Positions 23,034 to 31,337 of a DNA stretch of 34,646 bases are shown piece after piece. Under the pieces are notes generated by a model that had not been told where the DNA came from, did not search any database, and saw nothing but the letters and a program-made list of their open reading frames with translations. The position numbers were made by a program, and so were the translations under genes. How positions within the stretch are numbered: the first letter of the stretch is position 1; every line of letters begins with the position of its first letter. This DNA is from Rhodoferax sp. (lineage in GTDB: Bacteria > Pseudomonadota > Gammaproteobacteria > Burkholderiales > Burkholderiaceae_C). The DNA is taken from NCBI GenBank assembly GCA_021738345.1, contig JAIPCE010000016.1, positions 1 to 34,646 of the forward strand, in the 5' to 3' direction.

Positions 23034-23749
23034 TGTACACCGTCAAGGGTCAACTGGACCGGTCCGCGCTGATTCGGCAGTACCAGCCGTTGGTGCGGCG
23101 TCTGGCCCACCACATGATGGCCAAATTGCCGCCCAGTGTGGAAGTCGACGACCTGATTCAGGTCGGACTGATCGGCCTGTCCGATGCCTTGGCACGCTAT
23201 GAGTCCGCCCAGGGCGTCCAGTTCGAGACCTTTGCCACCCAGCGTATCCGTGGCGCCATGCTCGATGAGCTACGCGAAAATGACTGGATGTCACGCGGGT
23301 CCCGCAAGAGCCAAAAAGACATAGAGGGGGCCATCCGCAAGGTCGAGCACCGCTTGGGTCGCTCCCCTTTGGAGTCCGAGGTAGCGCAGGAAATGGGTCT
23401 GTCCCTGGAGGAATACCAAACCCTGCTAGGCAAGGTGCGCGGCACCCAACTGATCTATCTGGAAGACATGGCGCGTGGCGGCGAAGACGACGATACCTAC
23501 CTCGACCGCCATGTCGCTGACAGCGAGGCTGACCCGCTCAATATGCTACGCGACCAGCGCATGCGCCAGGCCCTGGTGGCCGCCATCAAGCTGTTGCCCG
23601 AACGTGAGCAGTACATCATGAGCATGTACTACGAGCAAGACATGAACCTCAAAGAAATCGCTGCCGTACTTGACGTGACAGAGTCCCGTGTCTGCCAGCT
23701 GCACAGCCAGTCGATTGCCCGCCTGAGAGCCAAAATGCACTCACATTGA
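23033..23749 (+). CDS. fliA: FliA, sigma-28 for late flagellar genes
   Basis: 238 residues, the usual FliA length. Region 2 (LIRQYQPLVRRLAHHMMAKLP, DDLIQVGLIGLSDALARYE, FETFATQRIRGAMLDELRENDW) and region 4 (LPEREQYIMSMYYEQDMNLKEIAAVLDVTESRVCQLHSQSIARLR) are intact. It directs RNA polymerase to TAAAGTTT-N11-GCCGATAA promoters and is held by FlgM until hook completion. The track uses a TTG at 23030; the ATG at 23033 overlaps the flhG stop by one base (TGATG) with CAGGAG 6 bases upstream. Confidence 0.98.
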   Translation: MYTVKGQLDRSALIRQYQPLVRRLAHHMMAKLPPSVEVDDLIQVGLIGLSDALARYESAQGVQFETFATQRIRGAMLDELRENDWMSRGSRKSQKDIEGAIRKVEHRLGRSPLESEVAQEMGLSLEEYQTLLGKVRGTQLIYLEDMARGGEDDDTYLDRHVADSEADPLNMLRDQRMRQALVAAIKLLPEREQYIMSMYYEQDMNLKEIAAVLDVTESRVCQLHSQSIARLRAKMHSH

Positions 23750-23795
23750 TGTGCGTAGCAATGCAGTGGGGGCGGTCCGAGTGAGGCAAGGCAAG

Positions 23796-23878
23796 GCAAT
23801 GGGGTCGGATCCCCATTCAAGACAAAAATCGGATCGGCGAAAAAAATGGTGAACGAAATGGGGCTCTGACCCCAATGC
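23796..23878. repeat. Dispersed inverted-repeat element B1
   Basis: Left arm GCAATGGGGTCGGATCCCCAT and right arm ATGGGGCTCTGACCCCAATGC are inverted copies about 83 bp across. The core matches elements A1 and A2 near flhD. Between convergent fliA and flgN it may act as a bidirectional terminator. Confidence 0.7.
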
Positions 23879-23940
23879 TTTGCCGCTTCGCCGGAGAAAG
23901 CCATTGCGCGCAAACACCTTTTCACCCTCCACCACCGCGC

Positions 23941-24027
23941 TGCAATAGGGGTCAGAGCCCGATTTCGTTGGAGGTTTTCTTCCCCGATCAGGCTATTGTC
24001 CTGAATCGGGATCCGACCCCCATTGCA
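23941..24027. repeat. Dispersed inverted-repeat element B2
   Basis: Left arm TGCAATAGGGGTCAGAGCCC and right arm GGGATCCGACCCCCATTGCA, about 87 bp. Like A1/A2, it lies close (62 bp) to its partner element, so the elements come in doublets at both sites. The 62 bp between B1 and B2 hold nothing else that I recognise. Confidence 0.7.
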
Positions 24028-24062
24028 CCGCTATCCTCACGCCAACACCATTGCACCGCTAT
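24020..24062. repeat. 15-bp direct repeat beside element B2
   Basis: CCATTGCACCGCTAT occurs at 24020-24034 and 24048-24062. The first copy overlaps the end of element B2, so it may be a relic of a duplication when the element inserted. Confidence 0.8.
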
Positions 24063-24077
24063 GCTCGCCCCAGCGCT

Positions 24078-24455
24078 TCAAGCCAACATGCCGCGAAGCG
24101 CGCCGGATTGTCTGGGGCCGCTGCCGTAGGGGCCGGTACCTGCGTAAGTGGGCTTGGGCGCAGAGGGAATGACGACCTGCAAGGCGCGCTCGACGACGGC
24201 GGCCTGACGCAGCAGGCCTTCGCGCAGGGCGGGTAAGCGGCGCGACACCGACTTCAGACGTGCCAGGCTTTGCACAGAGGGCTTGTCCGCCGCCCGCATA
24301 CGGTCCAGCAACTGTAAAAGCACGACGGCGGATCGTTGCAGACTGTCCACCGAGGCCTGGAGGGCTTGGGCATCTCGGGACAGTAAAACGGCAGAAACCT
24401 CGTGGAGCTGCTGCTCGACGAGGTCCAATTGTTCAACCCACAGAGTCTTTGACAT
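24078..24455 (-). CDS. flgN: FlgN, chaperone for hook-associated proteins
   Basis: 125 residues, mostly helical with Leu/Val heptad-like spacing (LWVEQLDLVEQQLHEVSAVLLSRD...), ending in a Gly-rich tail (AGTGPYGSGPRQSGALRG). Length and position next to flgM and flgA match FlgN, which escorts FlgK and FlgL to the export gate. Sequence identity to the family is weak by eye, so the call leans on gene order. The gene is the last of flgA-flgM-flgN and converges with fliA. Confidence 0.8.
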   Translation of the reverse strand: MSKTLWVEQLDLVEQQLHEVSAVLLSRDAQALQASVDSLQRSAVVLLQLLDRMRAADKPSVQSLARLKSVSRRLPALREGLLRQAAVVERALQVVIPSAPKPTYAGTGPYGSGPRQSGALRGMLA

Positions 24456-24466
24456 CAGAGCGCCCC

Positions 24467-24485
24467 TGCACTTTCAAAAAGTGCA
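24467..24485 (-). other. Hairpin between flgM and flgN
   Basis: On the minus strand TGCACTTT-TTG-AAAGTGCA forms an 8-bp stem with a 3-base loop, ending right at the AGGGG that would serve as the flgN ribosome-binding site. There is no T-run after it. It may lower flgN translation or stabilise the flgM mRNA. Confidence 0.5.
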
Positions 24486-24495
24486 CAGGCGCCGC

Positions 24496-24822
24496 TCAAC
24501 TCTTGGTGCGAGTGAGCATCTCCTGTGCGTTGGATAGAAGTTTGTCGGCAATCGCCTCGGCATTGACCACATAACTGCCGTCTTCGATCGAGGCTTTGAC
24601 GCTGGCGACTTTTTGCGTGTCGATGTCCGCACCCGCGCGGCTGGCCTTCTCGAGGCCCCGCGCCAGGGTAGACACGGTCACAGCGACGCTGGGTGATCGC
24701 GCGGTCTGTGTGGCGGCCGCATTCGCAGTGCCCGATGCATTCGCATTGCGCTCTGTCTTGGCGGCGTTTGCCGCGTTGCTTTGACTGATTGAAGCGGAAT
24801 AATCTGATTGACCTATTTTCAT
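24496..24822 (-). CDS. flgM: FlgM, anti-sigma-28 factor
   Basis: 108 residues. The C-terminal half carries the FlgM signature (DTQKVASVKASIEDGSYVVNAEAIADKLL), which binds FliA. The N-terminus MKIGQSDYSASI is typical of the exported, disordered part. FlgM is secreted through the completed hook, freeing FliA. The start at 24822 has GGAGGG 4 bases upstream; the longer track ORF adds MVLEGT. A strong sigma-28 promoter lies 43 bases upstream, giving negative autoregulation of FliA-dependent transcription. Confidence 0.96.
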   Translation of the reverse strand: MKIGQSDYSASISQSNAANAAKTERNANASGTANAAATQTARSPSVAVTVSTLARGLEKASRAGADIDTQKVASVKASIEDGSYVVNAEAIADKLLSNAQEMLTRTKS

Positions 24823-24864
24823 GGTGCCCTCCAAAACCACAATGGGTGTGGCCTCGTACGAATA

Positions 24865-24891
24865 TTATCGGCAGCATCATGACGGACTTTA
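24865..24891 (-). promoter_or_regulatory. Sigma-28 promoter of flgMN
   Basis: Minus strand reads TAAAGTCC - 11 bases - GCCGATAA: 6 of 8 at -35, perfect at -10, exact spacing. It sits between the flgA stop and flgM. Confidence 0.9.
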
Positions 24892-24916
24892 GAGCTAATT
24901 GCAAAGCGTTTCAAAC

Positions 24917-25654
24917 TCAGAGTTCAATTCTCACGGTACGCGCATCCAGCACCAGGCCTGAGGTGACGCGCCCGTTTTCCATGCGCACCCGAGCCTGCTG
25001 ACCGACCACACCCGCTGACAGCGCCTGCGCCTCGGAAGAAATTTGAAAGCCGGTGCCCTGCGCCACCACCCGTACAGAACTTCCAGCCTGAAACGCCTGA
25101 GCAGGTTTGACCATCCCGGCGCGCAAGGTTTGACCCGTATGCAAGGTGCGTGTGGCCACCTGCCCGACCCACATTGCCGGGTCGGCAAGCACTGACGCCG
25201 CTTCCTGCGCCCAGTTCACCTCGGCCTCGACCGCATTGGCAGCGTTCAAGGGGGTTCCTGAAAGAACCTGATCCCTGATGACCCAGGCCTTTCCGTAGGC
25301 GTTGACCGTCACGGGCAAGGTCACATTCCAGCGCGACATGCCGTCGACGCAGCGCAGACCGACGCGGGTGCTGCCCCACAGGCGGCTTGCGGTCGGCAGG
25401 TAAGCTTCAATGTTGCCGCAAGGTGCGAGTTTGAGGCGGCTATCAAGCTTGCCGACACTGATTTCCATGCGCAAAGGGGCGTTCATCGTGCCTTGTGAAG
25501 CCTCGACGGCGTCGCGCACCCAGCGCTGGGCCAGCGCCTCCAGCTCGGGCGCCTGCTGTGCCAGCGCAGGGCCAAACAGCAACAACGCTGCGGCCATTGC
25601 CTGGAGGGCGGACGCCAGTCCGCGCACGACCCACTGACGAATTTCACAACGCAT
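24917..25654 (-). CDS. flgA: FlgA, periplasmic P-ring assembly chaperone
   Basis: 245 residues. A Sec signal peptide (VVRGLASALQAMAAALLLFGPALAQ) is followed by the FlgA body with LKLAPCGNIEAYLP, VGLRCVDGMSRWNVTLPVTV, and a C-terminal SAF-like domain (LRAGMVKPAQAFQAGSSVRVVAQGTGFQISSEAQALSAGVVGQQARVRMENGRV). It helps FlgI assemble the P ring. GAGGA lies 7 bases before the ATG. It is divergent from flgB and heads flgA-flgM-flgN, though flgMN also has its own promoter. Confidence 0.96.
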   Translation of the reverse strand: MRCEIRQWVVRGLASALQAMAAALLLFGPALAQQAPELEALAQRWVRDAVEASQGTMNAPLRMEISVGKLDSRLKLAPCGNIEAYLPTASRLWGSTRVGLRCVDGMSRWNVTLPVTVNAYGKAWVIRDQVLSGTPLNAANAVEAEVNWAQEAASVLADPAMWVGQVATRTLHTGQTLRAGMVKPAQAFQAGSSVRVVAQGTGFQISSEAQALSAGVVGQQARVRMENGRVTSGLVLDARTVRIEL

Positions 25655-25681
25655 GGCATGTCCTCAGGAGCGCCAGCACAC

Positions 25682-25696
25682 GTGCCACAGTGGCAC
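25682..25696. promoter_or_regulatory. Perfect dyad in the flgA/flgB divergent promoter region
   Basis: GTGCCAC-A-GTGGCAC lies 28 bp from the flgA start and about 175 bp from flgB. It could be an operator for either gene. Further toward flgB a CATAAT at 25805-25810 could be a sigma-70 -10 box without a good -35, as expected for an activator-dependent class II promoter, but this is weak. Confidence 0.4.
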
Positions 25697-25870
25697 CGTC
25701 CGGCACTCTCAGGCACCAACTATAAACAAGCATCCATAGGCCTAAGTCAGCAATTGCACGCCTTTTGCCCCAGTATTCAAAGGCTGCGAAATTCAAGTTT
25801 TTCCCATAATTGCCAGACACCAACGGCCGAGAACCGCCCCTGCCGCCAGAAACCATTTACGGAACCCCAC

Positions 25871-26308
25871 ATGCTTGCCAATCTCACCAACGCACTTGAC
25901 TTTCAATCGAAAGCCCTGGTGCTGCGCGCCGAGCGGCAGCGCGTGATTGCCAGCAACATCGCCAATGCCGACACCCCCGGTTATGCCGGACGCGACCTCA
26001 ATTTCAAGGCCGCAATGGAAGATGCCTTGGGCAACAACCCCTTTGCCATGTCGCTGAAGGCTCCTGCGGGCGGCAGCCCCGACGGCACCACGCACCGCCG
26101 CCATATTCCCTTGCAGCCCGAGACCGCCAGCCTGGGCGGGTCCAAGCTGGACTACACCGTGCAAACCCAACCCGCCATGGACGGCAACAGTGTCGACCTT
26201 GACCGCGAACGCGCCAATTTCGTGGATAACTCGGTGCGCTACGAAGCCACACTGCGCTTTATTAACGGCTCGTCCCGGACTATTCTGAGCGCAATTCAGG
26301 GCCAATAA
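25871..26308 (+). CDS. flgB: FlgB, proximal rod protein
   Basis: 145 residues from the chosen ATG. The N-terminus LDFQSKALVLRAERQRVIASNIANADTPGYAGRDLNFKAAM is the rod-protein signature and the C-terminus (RANFVDNSVRYEATLRFINGSSRTILSAIQGQ) forms the second half of the D0 coiled coil. The track ORF begins at 25658, far upstream in the intergenic region; ATG 25871 has GGAA 8 bases upstream and gives the normal length. First gene of the long flg operon. Confidence 0.96.
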   Translation: MLANLTNALDFQSKALVLRAERQRVIASNIANADTPGYAGRDLNFKAAMEDALGNNPFAMSLKAPAGGSPDGTTHRRHIPLQPETASLGGSKLDYTVQTQPAMDGNSVDLDRERANFVDNSVRYEATLRFINGSSRTILSAIQGQ

Positions 26309-26337
26309 CCCCACACCAGCTGATCAAGGAATAAGCC

Positions 26338-26742
26338 ATGTCCATGTTTTCCATCTTTAGTGTGTCGGGCAGTGCGGTCAGTGCGCAGTCGCAGCGCCTC
26401 AACGTGGTGGCAAGCAACCTGGCCAATGCCGATGCCGTTGCCGGCCCCGACGGACAGGGCTACAAGAGCCGCCAGGTGGTGTTTGAGACCGTGCCCATGG
26501 GGTCAGACGCCTCCTCGGGTGTCAAGGTCAGCGCGATCAAGGAAAGCAACGACCCCTTGCGCCGGGTGCACAACCCCGCACACCCGTCAGCAGACACCGA
26601 CGGCTATGTCACCCAATCGAATGTGAACCCGGTCGAAGAGATGGTCAACATGATTTCTGCCTCACGCTCGTACCAGAACAACGTCGAAGTCATGAACACC
26701 GCCAAGACCCTCTTGCTCAAAACCCTGCAAATGGGCCAGTAA
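26338..26742 (+). CDS. flgC: FlgC, proximal rod protein
   Basis: 134 residues. QSQRLNVVASNLANADAVAGPDGQGYKSRQVVFE and C-terminal NPVEEMVNMISASRSYQNNVEVMNTAKTLLLKTLQMGQ define it. Part of the rod crossing the periplasm. AAGGA is 8 bases before the ATG, 30 bases after flgB. Confidence 0.98.
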   Translation: MSMFSIFSVSGSAVSAQSQRLNVVASNLANADAVAGPDGQGYKSRQVVFETVPMGSDASSGVKVSAIKESNDPLRRVHNPAHPSADTDGYVTQSNVNPVEEMVNMISASRSYQNNVEVMNTAKTLLLKTLQMGQ

Positions 26743-26765
26743 GCCCAAGTTAAAGGACCCTCGCC

Positions 26766-27425
26766 ATGGCCACCAATGTCAGCGCTACCAGCAGCGCCAA
26801 TCTCCTGGGCAGCGCCAGCGCGCCCAAGACCGCACTCAGCGAAGCCAATGCCTCGCAAGACCGATTTCTCAAGCTTCTGGTGGCGCAGCTTAACAACCAG
26901 GACCCGCTCAATCCGATGGACAACGCCCAGATGACCAGCCAGATGGCACAAATCAACACGGTCACCGGCATTACCCAGCTCAATGAAACCGTCAAGAGCC
27001 TGGCCAGCCAGTTCAGCTCCATGCAAGTGATGCAAGCCTCCTCGCTGGTCGGTCGCGGCGTACTGGTTCAGGGCAACACCTTGTCGATCGACCAGGACGG
27101 ACAGGTACAAGGCGCAGTCGACCTCAGCGGCAAAGCCGACAAGGTATCTGTGCAAATTCTCTCGCCCGGCGGACAACTGCTTGACACCCTGGAACTTGGC
27201 GCCAATGCAGCGGGGCGCGTTGCCTTTACCTGGGACGCGTCAAGCTACGAGGGTGGCGGCAACCCGGTCTTCAAGGTGACGGCACTCCAGGGCGGCAGCT
27301 CGGTACCTAGCACCGCACTGGCGCGTGATGTGGTGACGTCAGTAGGTACCGATAGCACCGGCTTGAGTGTGCAATTACAACATCGCGCTGCGGTCACCTA
27401 CAGCGACATTGCCGCCATTCTCTGA
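26766..27425 (+). CDS. flgD: FlgD, hook cap / hook assembly scaffold
   Basis: 219 residues. Signature DRFLKLLVAQLNNQDPLNPMDNAQMTSQMAQINTVTGITQLNETV in the first third, then a tudor/Ig-like part (VQILSPGGQLLDTLELGANAAGRVAFTWDAS). FlgD caps the growing hook and is discarded when the hook is complete. AAAGGA precedes the ATG by 8 bases. Confidence 0.98.
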   Translation: MATNVSATSSANLLGSASAPKTALSEANASQDRFLKLLVAQLNNQDPLNPMDNAQMTSQMAQINTVTGITQLNETVKSLASQFSSMQVMQASSLVGRGVLVQGNTLSIDQDGQVQGAVDLSGKADKVSVQILSPGGQLLDTLELGANAAGRVAFTWDASSYEGGGNPVFKVTALQGGSSVPSTALARDVVTSVGTDSTGLSVQLQHRAAVTYSDIAAIL

Positions 27426-27458
27426 ACTTTTCCGAATTTAGACTTTTAGGAGCGCACC

Positions 27459-28967
27459 ATGGGTTTTCAATCTGGATTGTCGGGTCTCAATACATCCACC
27501 AAGAATCTCGATGTAATAGGCAACAACATCGCCAACGCCCAGACCGTCGGCATGAAAGCCTCGCGCGCAGAATTCAGCGCCCTGGTGTCCTCGGCACTGG
27601 GCGCAGGGGACCAGGCAGGCAATGGCATCGGTGTGTCAATTGCCGCCGTGACACAGCAATTTTCACAGGGCAACATCTCGATTACTGGTAATAACCTCGA
27701 TGTGGCGATCAATGGCACCGGCTTTTTTCAACTGCAGCTCGAGGACAAATCAGTCGCCTACTCGCGCGACGGGCAGTTCAAGCTTGACAACACGGGACAA
27801 ATCATCAGCAACAATGGCGCCCACTTGCTAGGGTTCCCGCTAAACGCCGAAACGGGATCCCCCACCTCGGTCACACCGGTACCGCTTTCCGTGCCCACGG
27901 GCTCGCCGCTGCCCGCAAAAACCACGACCGCGATCTCGGCACGCTTTAACCTGCCGGCCAAAGCCGCCATTGCGGCAACCGTGGTACCGCCCACGCCGAT
28001 TACCAAGTACGGGACCTCGATCAACGCCTTTGACTCGCAAGGCCTGGAGGCCCCCGCCAGTTTGTATTTTGTCAAGATCGGACCCAACCCTGCACTGGTC
28101 GCAGATTCCGAGGTCAAGGTCGATACCTGGGATGTCTTTGATGCCACGACCCTGGCTACCGGGGAAGCAGTGCTGGCAGCCGATGCCACCGTGGCAGCCA
28201 AGAACAAGACAAACTATGACCTCAACATAAAGAATACCGAATTCAATACCCTCAATGAGGTCGCCATCACGGCTGGGACGGTCAAAGCGAAACCCACATT
28301 TACCACCGCCGCCCCCGACCCAGGGACCTTGGATCCGTTGGAACCATTACCCAGTTCTACAAGAGCCGTCGAACCGAACACCTTTGCCACAGGTGCCAAA
28401 TACCGCTTGACCTTTGATGCCTCTGGCAAACTTGACAAGATTTACGCCGTAGACGATAACGGCGAACCGGCAGAAACCACTGCACCGACCCTGCTTTTGA
28501 AGTCCACCAATCCCGCCATTCCAGATTTTTCGCCCACGCTGGACATCAAGGAAGCCACCCAGTACGGCACTGCCTTTTCGATTACCGAGCTGACCCAGGA
28601 CGGCTACACCGCAGGTGAGTTGACGGGCATCAATATCAGTGAAGATGGCAAGATCACCACGGTATTTTCGAATGGCCAGGCCCAGATCGTTTCGCAGTTG
28701 TCGATGGCAGATTTCCGCAATGTGCAGGGCCTGACACCTATTGGGTCGGGTAACTGGATGGAGACTGCCCGCTCCGGCCAACCCATTCAGGGCGCACCCG
28801 GCGAGGGCAAGTTTGGCAAGCTGCGCTCGGGCGCGCTCGAAGAATCCAACGTCGACCTCACCGCCGAGCTGGTCAACATGATGACGGCACAGCGCAGCTA
28901 CCAGGCCAATGTGCAGACCATCAAGACCCAGGACCAGGCGCTGCAGGCGCTGGTCAACCTGCGCTAA
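27459..28967 (+). CDS. flgE: FlgE, hook protein
   Basis: 502 residues; the family ranges from about 400 to 500 or more, so the exposed middle domain is on the long side. N-terminal GFQSGLSGLNTSTKNLDVIGNNIANAQTVGMKASRAEF and C-terminal LEESNVDLTAELVNMMTAQRSYQANVQTIKTQDQALQALVNLR form the D0 core; internal motifs LDVAINGTGFFQLQ and YGTSINAFDSQG agree. It polymerises as the universal joint. AGGAG is 6 bases before the ATG. Confidence 0.98.
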   Translation: MGFQSGLSGLNTSTKNLDVIGNNIANAQTVGMKASRAEFSALVSSALGAGDQAGNGIGVSIAAVTQQFSQGNISITGNNLDVAINGTGFFQLQLEDKSVAYSRDGQFKLDNTGQIISNNGAHLLGFPLNAETGSPTSVTPVPLSVPTGSPLPAKTTTAISARFNLPAKAAIAATVVPPTPITKYGTSINAFDSQGLEAPASLYFVKIGPNPALVADSEVKVDTWDVFDATTLATGEAVLAADATVAAKNKTNYDLNIKNTEFNTLNEVAITAGTVKAKPTFTTAAPDPGTLDPLEPLPSSTRAVEPNTFATGAKYRLTFDASGKLDKIYAVDDNGEPAETTAPTLLLKSTNPAIPDFSPTLDIKEATQYGTAFSITELTQDGYTAGELTGINISEDGKITTVFSNGQAQIVSQLSMADFRNVQGLTPIGSGNWMETARSGQPIQGAPGEGKFGKLRSGALEESNVDLTAELVNMMTAQRSYQANVQTIKTQDQALQALVNLR

Positions 28968-28991
28968 CTATATAGGTAGGAGGCACCTGCC

Positions 28992-29732
28992 ATGGACCGC
29001 ATCATTTATACCGCTATGTCGGGGGCCAACGCGGCCGCCAGCCGGCAGGCCGTGCTTGCCAACAATCTGGCGAATGTGTCGACCAACGGCTTTCGGGCCG
29101 AGTTGTCGGCCTACCGCGCCGTACCTCTGCGCGGCGAGGGTGCCACCACGCGTGTCTTTGCGCTGGAGGCCCCTTCGGGCCACCTGGACAACCCCGGTGC
29201 TGCCATGCGCACCGACCGCAGCCTCGACGCCATGACCACCGGCAACGCCTGGTTTGCGGCCCAGGGTCTTGACGGCACCGAGGGCTATACGCGCAATGGC
29301 CATTTTGAGGTGTCGCCCGAGGGCACCCTGGTCACAGGCAACGGCTTGCCGGCGCTGGCCGCCGACGGTGCACCCATTACCGTGCCCACGGGCGCCACAC
29401 TCAGCATTGGCAGCGACGGCAGCGTCAGCGCCAAGGTGGGTAACCAGCCGGCCAACACCATTGGTCGCCTCAAAATGGTCACCCCCACAGCCGACGACCC
29501 GCTGCGCCGTGGCGAAGACGGACTGTTTCGTGCTGCATCCGGAGACCCGTTGGACAACGACGCTGCAGCGCGCCTGCAGGTCGGCGTGCTCGAAGGCTCC
29601 AACGTCAACCCGATTGAGGCCATGGTCGGCATGATCCAGACCGCGCGCCAGTTCGAGGCCCAGATGCGCCTCTTGCAGACTGCCGAATCCAACGACCGCT
29701 CAGCCGGACAGCTACTCGGCCTGCAGGGCTAG
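28992..29732 (+). CDS. flgF: FlgF, proximal rod protein
   Basis: 246 residues. [44 protein letters not shown] at the N-terminus and LEGSNVNPIEAMVGMIQTARQFEAQMRLLQTAESND at the C-terminus. Rod subunit. AGGAGG lies 9 bases before the ATG. Confidence 0.98.
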   Translation: MDRIIYTAMSGANAAASRQAVLANNLANVSTNGFRAELSAYRAVPLRGEGATTRVFALEAPSGHLDNPGAAMRTDRSLDAMTTGNAWFAAQGLDGTEGYTRNGHFEVSPEGTLVTGNGLPALAADGAPITVPTGATLSIGSDGSVSAKVGNQPANTIGRLKMVTPTADDPLRRGEDGLFRAASGDPLDNDAAARLQVGVLEGSNVNPIEAMVGMIQTARQFEAQMRLLQTAESNDRSAGQLLGLQG

Positions 29733-29794
29733 ATTGCTTGACGAGTCCGTAATTGCACACGTCGAACTGAACCTGATCAGAATGGAATACAACC

Positions 29795-30577
29795 ATGATT
29801 AACTCCCTCTGGATCTCCAAAACCGGCATGGAAGCCCAGCAAATGCAGTTGGACGTCATCTCCAACAACCTGGCCAATGTGTCGACCAACGGCTTCAAGA
29901 AGTCGCACGCGGTGTTTGAAGACCTGATGTACCAGAACCTGCGCCAGGTAGGTTCCAACACCTCGGAACAGTCCACCCTGCCCACCGGGCTGCAGGTTGG
30001 CCTGGGCGTGCGCACCGTCGCCACCAGCCGCAACTTTGCCCAGGGTAACCTGCAGCAAACCAGCAACAATCTCGACGTGGCCATTCAAGGCAACGGCTTC
30101 TTTCAACTCACCCTGCCCGACGGCACGGTTGGCTACACGCGCGACGGCGCATTTCAAATCGACAACCAGGGACGCCTTGTGACCTCTGGTGGTCTGCCGG
30201 TATCGAACGGCATCACGGTACCCAGCAACGCCACCGCCGTCTCGGTAGCGGCCGATGGTGCGGTGACCGCCTCCATCCCCGGCACCACGGCACCGCAGCC
30301 GATTGGCAGCATCACCTTGGCCGGCTTCGTCAACCCGGCCGGCCTGGAGCCTCGGGGCCAGAACATCTACACCGAAACCGTGTCCTCCGGCCAGCCCAAC
30401 GCGGGTGCGCCTGGGGCCAACGGACTCGGTGGTCTGATGCAAGGCTTTGTAGAAACCTCCAACGTCAACGTGGTGCAAGAGCTGGTGACCATGATCCAGA
30501 CCCAGCGCGCCTATGAGATGAACTCCAAGGCGATCCAGACCTCGGACCAAATGCTGCAAAAACTCGGACAGCTTTGA
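29795..30577 (+). CDS. flgG: FlgG, distal rod protein
   Basis: 260 residues, exactly the family length. [46 protein letters not shown], then [18 protein letters not shown], and C-terminal [39 protein letters not shown]. Main component of the distal rod. GGAA lies 10 bases before the ATG; 62 bases separate it from flgF with no clear promoter. Confidence 0.99.
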   Translation: MINSLWISKTGMEAQQMQLDVISNNLANVSTNGFKKSHAVFEDLMYQNLRQVGSNTSEQSTLPTGLQVGLGVRTVATSRNFAQGNLQQTSNNLDVAIQGNGFFQLTLPDGTVGYTRDGAFQIDNQGRLVTSGGLPVSNGITVPSNATAVSVAADGAVTASIPGTTAPQPIGSITLAGFVNPAGLEPRGQNIYTETVSSGQPNAGAPGANGLGGLMQGFVETSNVNVVQELVTMIQTQRAYEMNSKAIQTSDQMLQKLGQL

Positions 30578-30585
30578 GGTACACC

Positions 30586-31272
30586 ATGGCTATTTTGTCC
30601 AGAACCCTCGTGCTCGCCGCTGGTGCGGTGCTGTGCAGCGCCTGCCAGACGCTGCCGCAAAAGGTGGTGGTGGACTTTGTGGAACCCAAAGTCGCACCAC
30701 CCGCCCCTGCCGCGCTGCAGGCAAGTCGACCCGCCACGGGCAGTTTGTTTCAGACCGCCAGTTATCGGCCATCGTTTGAAGACCGGCGCGCCCGGTTGGT
30801 CGGTGACACCGTGACGATTCAGATCGCCGAGAACGTCACCGCGAGCCAGAAATCCACCTCCACCGCCAACCGCACCAGCTCGATCGATTCGAGCATCACG
30901 GCGGTGCCGCTGATGGATGCGGCCAACCTTGCCCGGCTGGGGGTCGGTGCCAGCTCCAATAACAACTTCTCGGGCAAGGGTGGCACCGAGAGCGCCAACA
31001 CCTTCTCGGGCTCGATCACCGCCACCGTGATCGAAGTGTTGCCCAACGGCCACCTCGTGGTGGCCGGCGAGAAGCAGATTGGTGTCAACCAGAATGTCGA
31101 CGTGCTGCGCTTCTCGGGCACGGTGGACCCACGCCTGGTGCAGCCAGGCAGCATCGTGAGCTCGACCCAGGTTGCCAACGTGCGCGTCGAGTCGCGCGGC
31201 CGCGGTGCGCAGGGCGAAGCACAAACAGTTGGCTGGCTTTCCCGGTTCTTTTTAAACTTTATGCCTTTCTAA
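30586..31272 (+). CDS. flgH: FlgH, L-ring lipoprotein
   Basis: 228 residues. Lipoprotein signal peptide with lipobox CSAC (Cys20), then RPATGSLFQTASYRPSFEDRRARLVGDTVTIQIAENVTASQKSTS and C-terminal VEVLPNGHLVV-type strand region, RFSGTVDPRLVQPGSIVSSTQVANVRVE and LSRFFLNFMPF. It forms the outer-membrane L ring around the rod. The track start at 30574 is a TTG inside the end of flgG; ATG 30586 with GAGG 6 bases upstream is chosen. Confidence 0.97.
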   Translation: MAILSRTLVLAAGAVLCSACQTLPQKVVVDFVEPKVAPPAPAALQASRPATGSLFQTASYRPSFEDRRARLVGDTVTIQIAENVTASQKSTSTANRTSSIDSSITAVPLMDAANLARLGVGASSNNNFSGKGGTESANTFSGSITATVIEVLPNGHLVVAGEKQIGVNQNVDVLRFSGTVDPRLVQPGSIVSSTQVANVRVESRGRGAQGEAQTVGWLSRFFLNFMPF

Positions 31273-31337
31273 AGTTCACCAGAATAGTGCCGAGGGGTAA
31301 CAGACCCAGTCGGGTCTTCCCGCTACCGACTCTGCAC

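Noticed and set aside
23875-24129. ORFs across the fliA-flgN gap (23875..24129 plus, 23629..23925 minus)
   Set aside because: Read through elements B1/B2 and have no ribosome-binding site or protein-like features.
25690-25706. Sigma-54 promoter before flgB (TGGCAC...GGCA)
   Set aside because: The -12 element lacks TTGC and the spacing is off by one; a FlhDC system does not usually use sigma-54.
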